From: Luzula sylvatica
Lineage: Eukaryota; Streptophyta; Magnoliopsida; Poales; Juncaceae
Assembly (NCBI GenBank): GCA_946800325.1
Contig: OX326959.1
Location: 3,554,501 to 3,618,500 of the forward strand
Direction: 5' to 3'
DNA: 64,000 nucleotides
The notes beneath the pieces are model-generated. The model saw nothing but the letters and a program-made list of their open reading frames with translations. It did no database searches and had not been told where the DNA came from. This document shows positions 36,688 to 49,644 of this stretch, piece after piece. Position numbers and translations under genes: made by a program. Each line of letters begins with the position of its first letter. The first letter of the stretch is position 1.

Positions 36688-39599
36688 CGTGCCATTTCGA
36701 GAAAGTATGAGAAAGTTACAATGTGATAATCTTCATATTCAATAATTCATGATGAAATTACCGAAAAAACTGTATTTTCTGTAAATTCGGGTTCAAAATA
36801 CATAATTTCCCAAATTCGACCGCGAAGCTGCATTCCTCTCGTCGAGGCGAGCGATTTTGATATGAAGATCGTGCCATTTGGAGAAAGTGTGAGAAAGTTA
36901 CAAAGTGATAATCTTCATATTCAATAATTCATGATGAAATTACCAAAAAAACTGTATTTTCTGTTAATTCGGGTTCAAAATACATAATTTCCCAAATTCG
37001 ACCGCGAGGCTGCATTCCTCTCGTCGAGGCGAGCGATTTTGATATGAAGATCGTGCCATTTCGAGAAAGTATGAGAAAGTTACAAAGTGATAATCTTCAT
37101 ATTCAATAATTCATGATGAAATTACCAAAAAAACTGTATTTTCTGTTAATTCGGGTTCAAAATACATAATTTCCCAAATTCGTTCGCGCTGCTGTATTCC
37201 TATCGCCGGGGAGAACGATTTTGATATAAAAATCGTGCCATTTGGAGAAAGATTGAGAAAGCTACAATTGGACAATCTTCATATTCAATAATTCAAGATG
37301 AAATTCCAAAAAAAACCGTGTTTTTCGTTAATTCGGGTTCAAAATACATCATTTCCAAAATTCGGCCGCGCTGTTGCATTGCTCTCGTCGAGGCGAGCGA
37401 TTTTGATATGAAGATCGTGCCATTTGGAGAAAGTATGAGAAAGTTACAATGTGATAATCTTCATATTCAATAATTCATGATGAAATTACCAAAAAAACTG
37501 TATTTTCTGTTAATTCGGGTTCAAAATACATAATTTCCCAAATTCGTTCGCGCTTCTGTATTCCTCTCGCCGGGGCGAACGATTTTGATATAAAAATCGT
37601 GCCATTGGGAGAAAGATTGAGAAATCTACAATTGGACAATCTTCATATTCAATAATTCAAGATGAAATTCCAAAAAAAACAGTGTTTTTTGTTAATTCGG
37701 GTTCAAAATACATCATTTCCAAAATTCGGCCGCGCTGCTGCATTCCTCTCGTCGAGGCGAGCGATTTTGATATGAAGATCGTGCCATTTCGAGAAAGTAT
37801 GAGAAAGTTACAATGTGATAATCTTCATATTCAATAATTCATGATGAAATTACCGAAAAAACTGTATTTTCTGTAAATTCGGGTTCAAAATACATAATTT
37901 CCCAAATTCGTTCGTGCTTCTGTATTCCTCTCGCCGGGGCGAACGATTTTTATATAAAAATCGTGCCATTTGGAGAAAGATTGAGAAATCTACAATTGGA
38001 CAATCTTCATATTCAATAATTCAAGATGAAATTCCAAAAAAAACAGTGTTTTTTGTTAATTCGGGTTCAAAATACATCATTTCCAAAATTCGGCTGCGCT
38101 GTTGCATTCCTCTCGTCGAGGCGAGCGATTTTGATATGATGATCGTGCCATTTCGAGAAAGTATGAGAAAGTTACAATGTGATAATCTTCATATTCAATA
38201 ATTCATGATGAAATTACCGAAAAAACTGTATTTTCTGTAAATTCGGGTTCAAAATACATAATTTCCCAAATTCGACCGCGAAGCTGCATTCCTCTCGTCG
38301 AGGCGAGCGATTTTGATATGAAGATCGTGCCATTTGGAGAAAGTATGAGAAAGTTACAAAGTGATAATCTTCATATTCAATAATTCATGATGAAATTACC
38401 AAAAAAACTGTATTTTCTGTTAATTCGGGTTCAAAATACATAATTTCCCAAATTCGACCGCGAGGCTGCATTCCTCTCGTCGAGGCGAGCGATTTTGATA
38501 TGAAGATCGTGCCATTTCGAGAAAGTATGAGAAAGTTACAAAGTGATAATCTTCATATTCAATAATTCATGATGAAATTACCAAAAAAACTGTATTTTCT
38601 GTTAATTCGGGTTCAAAATACATAATTTCCCAAATTCGTTCGCGCTGCTGTATTCCTATCGCCGGGGAGAACGATTTTGATATAAAAATCGTGCCATTTG
38701 GAGAAAGATTGAGAAATCTACAATTGGACAATCTTCATATTCAATAATTCAAGATGAAATTCCAAAAAAAACCGTGTTTTTCGTTAATTCGGGTTCAAAA
38801 TACATCATTTCCAAAATTCGGCCGCGCTGTTGCATTCCTCTCGTCGAGGCGAGCGATTTTGATATGAAGATCGTGCCATTTGGAGAAAGTATGAGAAAGT
38901 TACAATGTGATAATCTTCATATTCAATAATTCATGATGAAATTACCAAAAAAACTGTATTTTCTGTTAATTCGGGTTCAAAATACATAATTTCCCAAATT
39001 CGTTCGCGCTTCTGTATTCCTCTCGCCGGGGCGAACGATTTTGATATAAAAATCGTGCCATTGGGAGAAAGATTGAGAAATCTACAATTGGACAATCTTC
39101 ATATTCAATAATTCAAGATGAAATTCCAAAAAAAACAGTGTTTTTTGTTAATTCGGGTTCAAAATACATCATTTCCAAAATTCGGCCGCGCTGCTGCATT
39201 CCTCTCGTCGAGGCGAGCGATTTTGATATGAAGATCGTGCCATTTCGAGAAAGTATGAGAAAGTTACAATGTGATAATCTTCATATTCAATAATTCATGA
39301 TGAAATTACCGAAAAAACTGTATTTTCTGTAAATTCGGGTTCAAAATACATAATTTCCCAAATTCGTTCGTGCTTCTGTATTCCTCTCGCCGGGGCGAAC
39401 GATTTTTATATAAAAATCGTGCCATTTGGAGAAAGATTGAGAAATCTACAATTGGACAATCTTCATATTCAATAATTCAAGATGAAATTCCAAAAAAAAC
39501 AGTGTTTTTTGTTAATTCGGGTTCAAAATACATCATTTCCAAAATTCGGCTGCGTTGTTGCATTCCTCTCGTCGAGGCGAGCGATTTTGATATGAAGAT
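36688..39599 (+). repeat. Two adjacent 8-mer HORs (2 x 1456 bp)
   Basis: Units begin at 36688 and 38144 and repeat the H-H-B-A-B-A-B-A order of 33400-34855 at exactly 1456 bp. Differences are single bases such as AGTGTGAG near 36890, TTGCTCTCG near 37380 and GATATGATGATCG near 38136. This is one of the most homogeneous parts of the window. Confidence 0.88.
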
Positions 39600-40873
39600 C
39601 GTGCCATTTCGAGAAAGTATGAGAAAGTTACAATGTGATAATCTTCATATTCAATAATTCATGATGAAATTACCGAAAAAACTGTATTTTCTGTAAATTC
39701 GGGTTCAAAATACATAATTTCCCAAATTCGACCGCGAAGCTGCATTCCTCTCGTCGAGGCGAGCGATTTTGATATGAAGATCGTGCCATTTGGAGAAAGT
39801 ATGAGAAAGTTACAAAGTGATAATCTTCATATTCAATAATTCATGATGAAATTACCAAAAAAACTGTATTTTCTGTTAATTCGGGTTCAAAATACATAAT
39901 TTCCCAAATTCGTTCGCGCTGCTGTATTCCTATCGCCGGGGAGAACGATTTTGATATAAAAATCGTGCCATTTGGAGAAAGATTGAGAAAGCTACAATTG
40001 GACAATCTTCATATTCAATAATTCAAGATGAAATTCCAAAAAAAACCGTGTTTTTCGTTAATTCGGGTTCAAAATACATCATTTCCAAAATTCGGCCGCG
40101 CTGTTGCATTCCTCTCGTCGAGGCGAGCGATTTTGATATGAAGATCGTGCCATTTGGAGAAAGTATGAGAAAGTTACAATGTGATAATCTTCATATTCAA
40201 TAATTCATGATGAAATTACCAAAAAAACTGTATTTTCTGTTAATTCGGGTTCAAAATACATAATTTCCCAAATTCGTTCGCGCTTCTGTATTCCTCTCGC
40301 CGGGGCGAACGATTTTGATATAAAAATCGTGCCATTGGGAGAAAGATTGAGAAATCTACAATTGGACAATCTTCATATTCAATAATTCAAGATGAAATTC
40401 CAAAAAAAACAGTGTTTTTTGTTAATTCGGGTTCAAAATACATCATTTCCAAAATTCGGCCGCGCTGCTGCATTCCTCTCGTCGAGGCGAGCGATTTTGA
40501 TATGAAGATCGTGCCATTTCGAGAAAGTATGAGAAAGTTACAATGTGATAATCTTCATATTCAATAATTCATGATGAAATTACCGAAAAAACTGTATTTT
40601 CTGTAAATTCGGGTTCAAAATACATAATTTCCCAAATTCGTTCGTGCTTCTGTATTCCTCTCGCCGGGGCGAACGATTTTTATATAAAAATCGTGCCATT
40701 TGGAGAAAGATTGAGAAATCTACAATTGGACAATCTTCATATTCAATAATTCAAGATGAAATTCCAAAAAAAACAGTGTTTTTTGTTAATTCGGGTTCAA
40801 AATACATCATTTCCAAAATTCGGCTGCGTTGTTGCATTCCTCTCGTCGAGGCGAGCGATTTTGATATGAAGAT
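39600..40873 (+). repeat. 7-mer HOR (1274 bp)
   Basis: It is the 8-mer without its second H: the first H (39600, GACCGCGAAGC) is followed by a B with CAAAGTG and a GGGGAGAACG tail, then A, B, A (CATTGGGAG), B, A (GGCTGCGTTG). Loss of one monomer by exchange between the two neighbouring B-type heads accounts for it. Confidence 0.86.
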
Positions 40874-43798
40874 CGTGCCATTTCGAGAAAGTATGAGAAA
40901 GTTACAATGTGATAATCTTCATATTCAATAATTCATGATGAAATTACCGAAAAAACTGTATTTTCTGTAAATTCGGGTTCAAAATACATAATTTCCCAAA
41001 TTCGACCGCGAAGCTGCATTCCTCTCGTCGAGGCGAGCGATTTTGATATGAAGATCGTGCCATTTGGAGAAAGTATGAGAAAGTTACAAAGTGATAATCT
41101 TCATATTCAATAATTCATGATGAAATTACCAAAAAAACTGTATTTTCTGTTAATTCGGGTTCAAAATACATAATTTGCCAAATTCGTTCGCGCTGCTGTA
41201 TTCCTATCGCCGGGGCGAACGATTTTGATATAAAAATCGTGCCATTTGGAGAAAGATTGAGAAAGCTACAATTGGACAATCTTCATGTTCAATAATTCAA
41301 GATGAAATTCCAAAAAAAACCGTGTTTTTTGTTAATTCGGGTTCAAAATACATCATTTCCAAAATTCGGCCGCGATGTTGCATTCCTCTCGTCGAGGCGA
41401 GCGATTTTGATATGAAGATCGTGCCATTTGGAGAAAGTATGAGAAAGTTACAATGTGATAATCTTCATATATATTCAATATATAATTCATGATGAAATTA
41501 CCAAAAAAACTGTATTTTCTGTTAATTCGGGTTCAAAATACATAATTTCCCAAATTCGTTCGCGCTGCTGTATTCCTCTCGCCGGGGCGAACGATTTTGA
41601 TATAAAAATCGTGCCATTTGGAGAAAAATTGAGAAAGCTACAATTTGACAATCTTCATATATATTCAATAATTCAAGATGAAATTCCAAAAAAAACCTTG
41701 TTTTTTGTTAATTCGGGTTCAAAATACATCATTTCCAAAATTCGGCCGCGCTGTTGCATTCCTCTCGTCGAGGCGAGCGATTTTGATATGAAGATCGTTC
41801 CATTTGGAGAAAGTATGAGAAAGTTACAATGTGATAATTTTCATATTCAATAATTCATAATGAAATTACCAAAAAAACTGTATTTTCTGTTAATTCGGGT
41901 TCAAAATACATAATTTCCCAAATTCGTTCGCGCTTCTGTATTCCTCTCGCCGGGGCGAACGATTTTGATATAAAAATCGTGACATTTGGAGAAAGATTGA
42001 GAAAGCTACAATTGGACAATCTTCGTATTCAATAATTCAAGATGAAATTCCAAAAAAAAACAGTGTTTTTTGTTAATTTGGGTTCAAAATACATCATTTC
42101 CAAAATTCGGCCGCGCTGTTGCATTCCTCTCGTCGAGGCGAGCGATTTTGATATGAAGATCGTGCCATTTCGAGAAATTATGAGAAAGTTACGATGTGAT
42201 AATCTTCATATTCAATAATTCATGATGAAATTACCGAAAAAACTGTATTTTCTGTAAATTCGGGTTCAAAATACATAATTTCCCAAATTCGTTCGTGCTG
42301 CTGTATTCCTCTCGCCGGGGCGAACGATTTTTATATAAAAATCGTGCCATTTGGAGAAAGATTGAGAAAGCTACAATTGGACAATCTTCATATTCAATAA
42401 TTGAAGATGAAATTCCAAAAAAAACAGTGTTTTTTGTTAATTCGGGTTCAAAATACATCATTTCCAAAATTCGGCCGCGCTGTTGCATTCCTCTCGTCGA
42501 GGCGAGCGATTTTGATATGAAGATCGTGCCATTTGGAGAAAGATTGACAAAGCCACAATGTGATAATCTTCATATTCAATAATTCAAGATGAAATTATAA
42601 AAAAAACTGTATTTTTTGTTAATTCGGGTTCAAAATACATAATTTCCCAAATTCGACCGCGCAGCTGCATTCCTCTCGTCGAGGCGAGCGATTTTGATAT
42701 GAAGATCGTGCCATTTCGAGAAAGTATGAGAAAGTTACAAAGTGATCATCTTCATATTCAATAATTCATGATGAAATTACCAAAAAAACTGTATTTTCTG
42801 TTAATTCGGGTTCAAAATACATAATTTCCCAAATTCGTTCGCGCTGCTGTATTCCTATCGCCGGGGCGAACGATTTTGATATAAAAATCGTGCCATTTGG
42901 AGAAAGATTGAGAAAGCTACAATTGGGCAATCTTCATATTCAATAATTCAAGATGAAATTGCAAAAAAAACCGTGTTTTTCGTTAATTCGGGTTCAAAAT
43001 ATATCATTTCCAAAATTCGGCCGCGCTGATGCATTCCTCTCGTCGAGGCGAGCGATTTTGATATGAAGATCGTGCCATTTGGAGAAAGTATGAGAAAGTT
43101 ACAATGTGATAATCTTCATATTCAATAATTCATGATGAAATTACCAAAAAAACTGTATTTTCTGTTAATTCGGGTTCAAAATACATAATTTTCCAAATTC
43201 GTTCGCGCTGCTGTATTCCTCTCGCCGGGGCGAACGATTTTGATATAAAAATCGTGCCATTTGGAGAAAGATTGAGAAAGCTACAATTGGACAATCTTCA
43301 TATTCAATAATTCAAGATGAAATTCCAAAAAAAACAGTGTTTTTTGTTAATTCGGGTTCAAAATACATCATTTCCAAAATTCGGCCGCGCTGTTGCATTC
43401 CTCTCGTCGAGGCGAGCGATTTTGTTATGAAGATCGTGCCATTTCGAGAAAGTATGAGAAAGTTACAATGTGATAATCTTCATATTCAATAATTCATGAT
43501 GAAATTACCGAAAAAACTGTATTTTCTGTAAATTCGGGTTCAAAATACATAATTTCCCAAATTCGTTCGTGCTTCTGTATTCCTCTCGCCGGGGCGAACG
43601 ATTTTTATATAAAAATCGTGCCATTTGGAGAAAGATTGAGAAATCTACAATTGGACAATCTTCATATTCAATAATTCAAGATGAAATTCCAAAAAAAACA
43701 GTGTTTTTTGTTAATTCGGGTTCAAAATACATCATTTCCAAAATTCGGCTGCGCTGTTGCATTCCTCTCGTCGAGGCGAGCGATTTTGATATGAAGAT
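40874..43798 (+). repeat. 16-mer HOR with C monomer (2925 bp)
   Basis: The first half matches the 16-mer at 27368 (CATGTTC A, 8-bp insertion, CGTTCC, CGTGAC, ATTATGAG, TTGAAG). The second half differs: C (42525), B with AAAGTGATCAT, A with TTGGGCAATC and ATTGCAAAA, B, A with TTTGTTATG, B of the GTGCTTCTG class, and A with GGCTGCG. It has the same length as the other 16-mer but a different second half. The order matches the mosaic at 11326-13523. Confidence 0.86.
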
Positions 43799-46700
43799 CG
43801 TGCCATTTCGAGAAAGTATGAGAAAGTTACAATGTGATAATCTTCATATTCAATAATTCATGATGAAATTACCGAAAAAACTGTATTTTCTGTAAATTCG
43901 GGTTCAAAATACATAATTTCCAAATTCGACCGCGCAGCTGCATTCCTCTCGTCGAGGCGAGCGATTTAGATATGAAGATCGTGCCATTTGGAGAAAGTAT
44001 GAGAAAGTTACAAAGTGATAATCTTCATATTCAATAATTCATGATGAAATTACCAAAAAAACTGTATTTTCTGTTAATTCGGGTTCAAAATACATAATTT
44101 CCCAAATTCGTTCGCGCTGCTGTATTCCTATCGCCGGGGCGAACGATTTTGATATAAAAATCGTGCCATTTGGAGAAAGATTGAGAAAGCTACAATTGGA
44201 CAATCTTCATGTTCAATAATTCAAGATGAAATTCCAAAAAAAACCGTGTTTTTTGTTAATTCGGGTTCAAAATACATCATTTCCAAAATTCGGCCGCGAT
44301 GTTGCATTCCTCTCGTCGAGGCGAGCGATTTTGATATGAAGATCGTGCCATTTGGAGAAAGTATGAGAAAGTTACAATGTGATAATCTTCATATATATTC
44401 AATAATTCATGATGAAATTACCAAAAAAACTGTATTTTCTGTTAATTCGGGTTCAAAATAAATAATTTCCCAAATTCGTTCGCGCTGCTGTATTCCTCTC
44501 GCCGGGGCGAACGATTTTGATATAAAAATCGTGCCATTTGGAGAAAAATTGAGAAAGCTACAATTGGACAATCTTCATATATATTCAATAATTCAAGATG
44601 AAATTCCAAAAAAAACCTTGTTTTTTGTTAATTCGGGTTCAAAAAACATCATTTCCAAAATTCGGCCGCGCCGTTGCATTCCTCTCGTCGAGGCGAGCGA
44701 TTTTGATATGAAGATCGTGCCATTTCGAGAAAGTATGAGAAAGTTACAAAGTGATCATCTTCATATTCAATAATTCATGATGAAATTACCAAAAAAACTG
44801 TATTTTCTGTTAATTCGGGTTCAAAATACCTAATTTCCCAAATTCGTTCGCGCTGCTGTATTCCTATCGCCGGGGCGAACGATTTTGATATAAAAATCGT
44901 GCCATTTGGAGAAAGATTGAGAAAGCTACAATTGGGCAATCTTCATATTCAATAATTCAAGATGAAATTGCAAAAAAAACCGTGTTTTTCGTTAATTCGG
45001 GTTCAAAATATATCATTTCCAAAATTCGGCCGCGCTGATGCATTCCTCTCGTCGAGGCGAGCGATTTTGATATGAAGATCGTGCCATTTGGAGAAAGTAT
45101 GAGAAAGTTACAATGTGATAATCTTCATATTCAATAATTCATGATGAAATTACCAAAAAAACTGTATTTTCTGTTAATTCGGGTTCAAAATACATAATTT
45201 CCCAAATTCGTTCGCGCTGCTGTATTCCTCTCGCCGGGGCGAACGATTTTGATATAAAAATCGTGCCATTTGGAGAAAGATTGAGAAAGCTACAATTGGA
45301 CAATCTTCATATTCAATAATTCAAGATGAAATTCCAAAAAAAACAGTGTTTTTTGTTAATTCGGGTTCAAAATACATCATTTCCAAAATTCGGCCGCGCT
45401 GTTGCATTCCTCTCGTCGAGGCGAGCGATTTTGTTATGAAGATCGTGCCATTTCGAGAAAGTATGAGAAAGTTACAATGTGATAATCTTCATATTCAATA
45501 ATTCATGATGAAATTACCGAAAAAACTGTATTTTCTGTAAATTCGGGTTCAAAATACATAATTTCCCAAATTCGTTCGTGCTTCTGTATTCCTCTCGCCG
45601 GGGCGAACGATTTTTATATAAAAATCGTGCCATTTGGAGAAAGATTGAGAAATCTACAATTGGACAATCTTCATATTCAATAATTGAAGATGAAATTCCA
45701 AAAAAAACAGTGTTTTTTGTTAATTCGGGTTCAAAATACATCATTTCCAAAATTCGGTTGCGCTGTTGCATTCCTCTCGTCGAGGCGAGCGATTTTGATA
45801 TGAAGATCGTGCCATTTCGAGAAAGTATGAGAAAGTTACAATGTGATAATCTTCATATTCAATAATTCATGATGAAATTACCGAAAAAACTGTATTTTCT
45901 GTAAATTCGGGTTCAAAATACATAATTTCCAAATTCGACCGCGCAGCTGCATTCCTCTCGTCGAGGCGAGCGATTTAGATATGAAGATCGTGCCATTTGG
46001 AGAAAGTATGAGAAAGTTACAATGTGATAATCTTCATATTCAATAATTCATGATGAAATTACCAAAAAAACTGTATTTTCTGTTAATTCGGGTTCAAAAT
46101 ACATAATTTCCCAAATTCGTTCGCGCTGCTGTATTCCTATCGCCGGGGCGAACGATTTTGATATAAAAATCGTGCCATTTGGAGAAAGATTGAGAAAGCT
46201 ACAATTGGACAATCTTCATGTTCAATAATTCAAGATGAAATTCCAAAAAAAACCGTGTTTTTTGTTAATTCGGGTTCAAAATACATCATTTCCAAAATTC
46301 GGCCGCGATGTTGCATTCCTCTCGTCGAGGCGAGCGATTTTGATATGAAGATCGTGCCATTTGGAGAAAGTATGAGAAAGTTACAATGTGATAATCTTCA
46401 TATATATTCAATAATTCATGATGAAATTACCAAAAAAACTGTATTTTCTGTTAATTCGGGTTCAAAATAAATAATTTCCCAAATTCGTTCGCGCTGCTGT
46501 ATTCCTCTCGCCGGGGCGAACGATTTTGATATAAAAATCGTGCCATTTGGAGAAAAATTGAGAAAGCTACAATTGGACAATCTTCATATATATTCAATAA
46601 TTCAAGATGAAATTCCAAAAAAAACCTTGTTTTTTGTTAATTCGGGTTCAAAAAACATCATTTCCAAAATTCGGCCGCGCCGTTGCATTCCTCTCGTCGA

Positions 46701-47815
46701 GGCGAGCGATTTTGATATGAAGATCGTGCCATTTCGAGAAAGTATGAGAAAGTTACAAAGTGATCATCTTCATATTCAATAATTCATGATGAAATTACCA
46801 AAAAAACTGTATTTTCTGTTAATTCGCGTTCAAAATACATAATTTCCCAAATTCGTTCGCGCTGCTGTATTCCTATCGCCGGGGCGAACGATTTTGATAT
46901 AAAAATCGTGCCATTTGGAGAAAGATTGAGAAAGCTACAATTGGGCAATCTTCATATTCAATAATTCAAGATGAAATTGCAAAAAAAACCGTGTTTTTCG
47001 TTAATTCGGGTTCAAAATATATCATTTCCAAAATTCGGCCGCGCTGATGCATTCCTCTCGTCGAGGCGAGCGATTTTGATATGAAGATCGTGCCATTTGG
47101 AGAAAGTATGAGAAAGTTACAATGTGATAATCTTCATATTCAATAATTCATGATGAAATTACAAAAAAAATGTATTTTCTGTTAATTCGGGTTCAAAATA
47201 CATAATTTCCCAAATTCGTTCGCGCTGCTGTATTCCTCTCGCCGGGGCGAACGATTTTGATATAAAAATCGTGCCATTTGGAGAAAGATTGAGAAAGCTA
47301 CAATTGGACAATCTTCATATTCAATAATTCAAGATGAAATTCCAAAAAAAACAGTGTTTTTTGTTAATTCGGGTTCAAAATACATCATTTCCAAAATTCG
47401 GCCGCGCTGTTGCATTCCTCTCGTCGAGGCGAGCGATTTTGTTATGAAGATCGTGCCATTTCGAGAAAGTATGAGAAAGTTACAATGTGATAATCTTCAT
47501 ATTCAATAATTCATGATGAAATTACCGAAAAAACTGTATTTTCTGTAAATTCGGGTTCAAAATACATAATTTCCCAAATTCGTTCGTGCTTCTGTATTCC
47601 TCTCGCCGGGGCGAACGATTTTTATATAAAAATCGTGCCATTTGGAGAAAGATTGAGAAATCTACAATTGGACAATCTTCATATTCAATAATTCAAGATG
47701 AAATTCCAAAAAAAACAGTGTTTTTTGTTAATTCGGGTTCAAAATACATCATTTCCAAAATTCGGCTGCGCTGTTGCATTCCTCTCGTCGAGGCGAGCGA
47801 TTTTGATATGAAGAT
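43799..47815 (+). repeat. Two 11-mer HORs (2009 + 2008 bp)
   Basis: Units begin at 43799 and 45808: H with TAATTTCCAAATTCGACC and ATTTAGATATG, B, A with CATGTTC, B with 4-bp ATAT and AAAATAAATAAT, A with AAAAAACATC and GCCGTTGC, B with AAAGTGATCAT, A with TTGGGCAATC, B, A with TTTGTTATG, B of the GTGCTTCTG class, and A. Five monomers (CGTTCC to C) are absent relative to the 16-mer. Private variants are shared by both copies, so one unit was duplicated after the deletion. Confidence 0.87.
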
Positions 47816-49462
47816 CGTGCCATTTCGAGAAAGTATGAGAAAGTTACAATGTGATAATCTTCATATTCAATAATTCATGATGAAATTACCGAAAAAACTG
47901 TATTTTCTGTAAATTCGGGTTCAAAATACATAATTTCCCAAATTCGACCGCGCAGCTGCATTCCTCTCGTCGAGGCGAGCGATTTAGATATGAAGATCGT
48001 GCCATTTGGAGAAAGTATGAGAAAGTTACAAAGTGATAATCTTCATATTCAATAATTCATGATGAAATTACCAAAAAAACTGTATTTTCTGTTAATTCGG
48101 GTTCAAAATACATAATTTCCCAAATTCGTTCGCGCTGCTGTATTCCTATCGCCGGGGCGAACGATTTTGATATAAAAATCGTGCCATTTGGAGAAAGATT
48201 GAGAAAGCTACAATTGGACAATCTTCATGTTCAATAATTCAAGATGAAATTCCAAAAAAAACCGTGTTTTTTGTTAATTCGGGTTCAAAATACATCATTT
48301 CCAAAATTCGGCCGCGATGTTGCATTCCTCTCGTCGAGGCGAGCGATTTTGATATGAAGATCGTGCCATTTGGAGAAAGTATGAGAAAGTTACAATGTGA
48401 TAATCTTCATATATATTCAATAATTCATGATGAAATTACCAAAAAAACTGTATTTTCTGTTAATTCGGGTTCAAAATAAATAATTTCCCAAATTCGTTCG
48501 CGCTGCTGTATTCCTCTCGCCGGGGCGAACGATTTTGATATAAAAATCGTGCCATTTGGAGAAAAATTGAGAAAGCTACAATTGGACAATCTTCATATAT
48601 ATTCAATAATTCAAGATGAAATTCCAAAAAAAACCTTGTTTTTTGTTAATTCGGGTTCAAAATACATCATTTCCAAAATTCGGCCGCGCTGTTGCATTCC
48701 TCTCGTCGAGGCGAGCGATTTTGATATGAAGATCGTTCCATTTGGAGAAAGTATGAGAAAGTTACAATGTGATAATTTTCATATTCAATAATTCATGATG
48801 AAATTACCAAAAAAACTGTATTTTCTGTTAATTCGGGTTCAAAATACATAATTTCCCAAATTCGTTCGCGCTTCTGTATTCCTCTCGCCGGGGCGAACGA
48901 TTTTGATATAAAAATCGTGACATTTGGAGAAAGATTGAGAAAGCTACAATTGGACAATCTTCGTATTCAATAATTCAAGATGAAATTCCAAAAAAAAACA
49001 GTGTTTTTTGTTAATTTGGGTTCAAAATACATCATTTCCAAAATTCGGCCGCGCTGTTGCATTCCTCTCGTCGAGGCGAGCGATTTTGATATGAAGATCG
49101 TGCCATTTCGAGAAATTATGAGAAAGTTACGATGTGATAATCTTCAAATTCAATAATTCATGATGAAATTACCGAAAAAACTGTATTTTCTGTAAATTCG
49201 GGTTCAAAATACATAATTTCCCAAATTCGTTCGTGCTGCTGTATTCCTCTCGCCGGGGCGAACGATTTTTATATAAAAATCGTGCCATTTGGAGAAAGAT
49301 TGAGAAAGCTACAATTGGACAATCTTCATATTCAATAATTCAAGATGAAATTCCAAAAAAAACAGTGTTTTTTGTTAATTCGGGTTCAAAATACATCATT
49401 TCCAAAATTGGGCCGCGCTGTTGCATTCCTCTCGTCGAGGCGAGCGATTTTGATATGAAGAT
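47816..49462 (+). repeat. First half of a C-type 16-mer
   Basis: Nine monomers: H (ATTTAGATATG), B, CATGTTC A, ATAT B with AAAATAAATAAT, ATAT A, CGTTCC B, CGTGAC A, ATTATGAG B (with CTTCAAATTC), and an A near 49281. The start carries the variants of the preceding 11-mers and the rest carries the five monomers those lack. Together with the next seven monomers it forms a 2921-bp 16-mer ending near 50736. Confidence 0.83.
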
Positions 49463-49644
49463 CGTGCCATTTGGAGAAAGATTGACAAAGCCACAATGTG
49501 ATAATCTTCATATTCAATAATTCAAGATGAAATTATAAAAAAAACTGTATTTTTTGTTAATTCGGGTTCAAAATACATAATTTCCCAAATTCGACCGCGT
49601 TGCTGCATTCCTCTCGTCGAGGCGAGCGATTTTGATATGAAGAT
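49463..49644 (+). repeat. C monomer: A/B mosaic head with GACCGCG tail
   Basis: The head reads GGAGAAAGATTGACAAAGC (A-like with a private C), then CAATGTGATAATC (B-like), TTCAAGATGAAATT (A-like), a private ATAAAAAAAACTG in place of ACC or CC, TACATAATTTCCC (B-like), and the GACCGCG A-like tail shared with H. It is therefore a multi-segment mosaic. C monomers start near 12978, 42525, 49463, 51101, 52739, 54012, 55650, 57289, 58927 and 62385. They mark the phase of the 9-mer HOR in the right part of the window. Early copies have AAAGCC and later ones AAAGCT. Confidence 0.9.
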
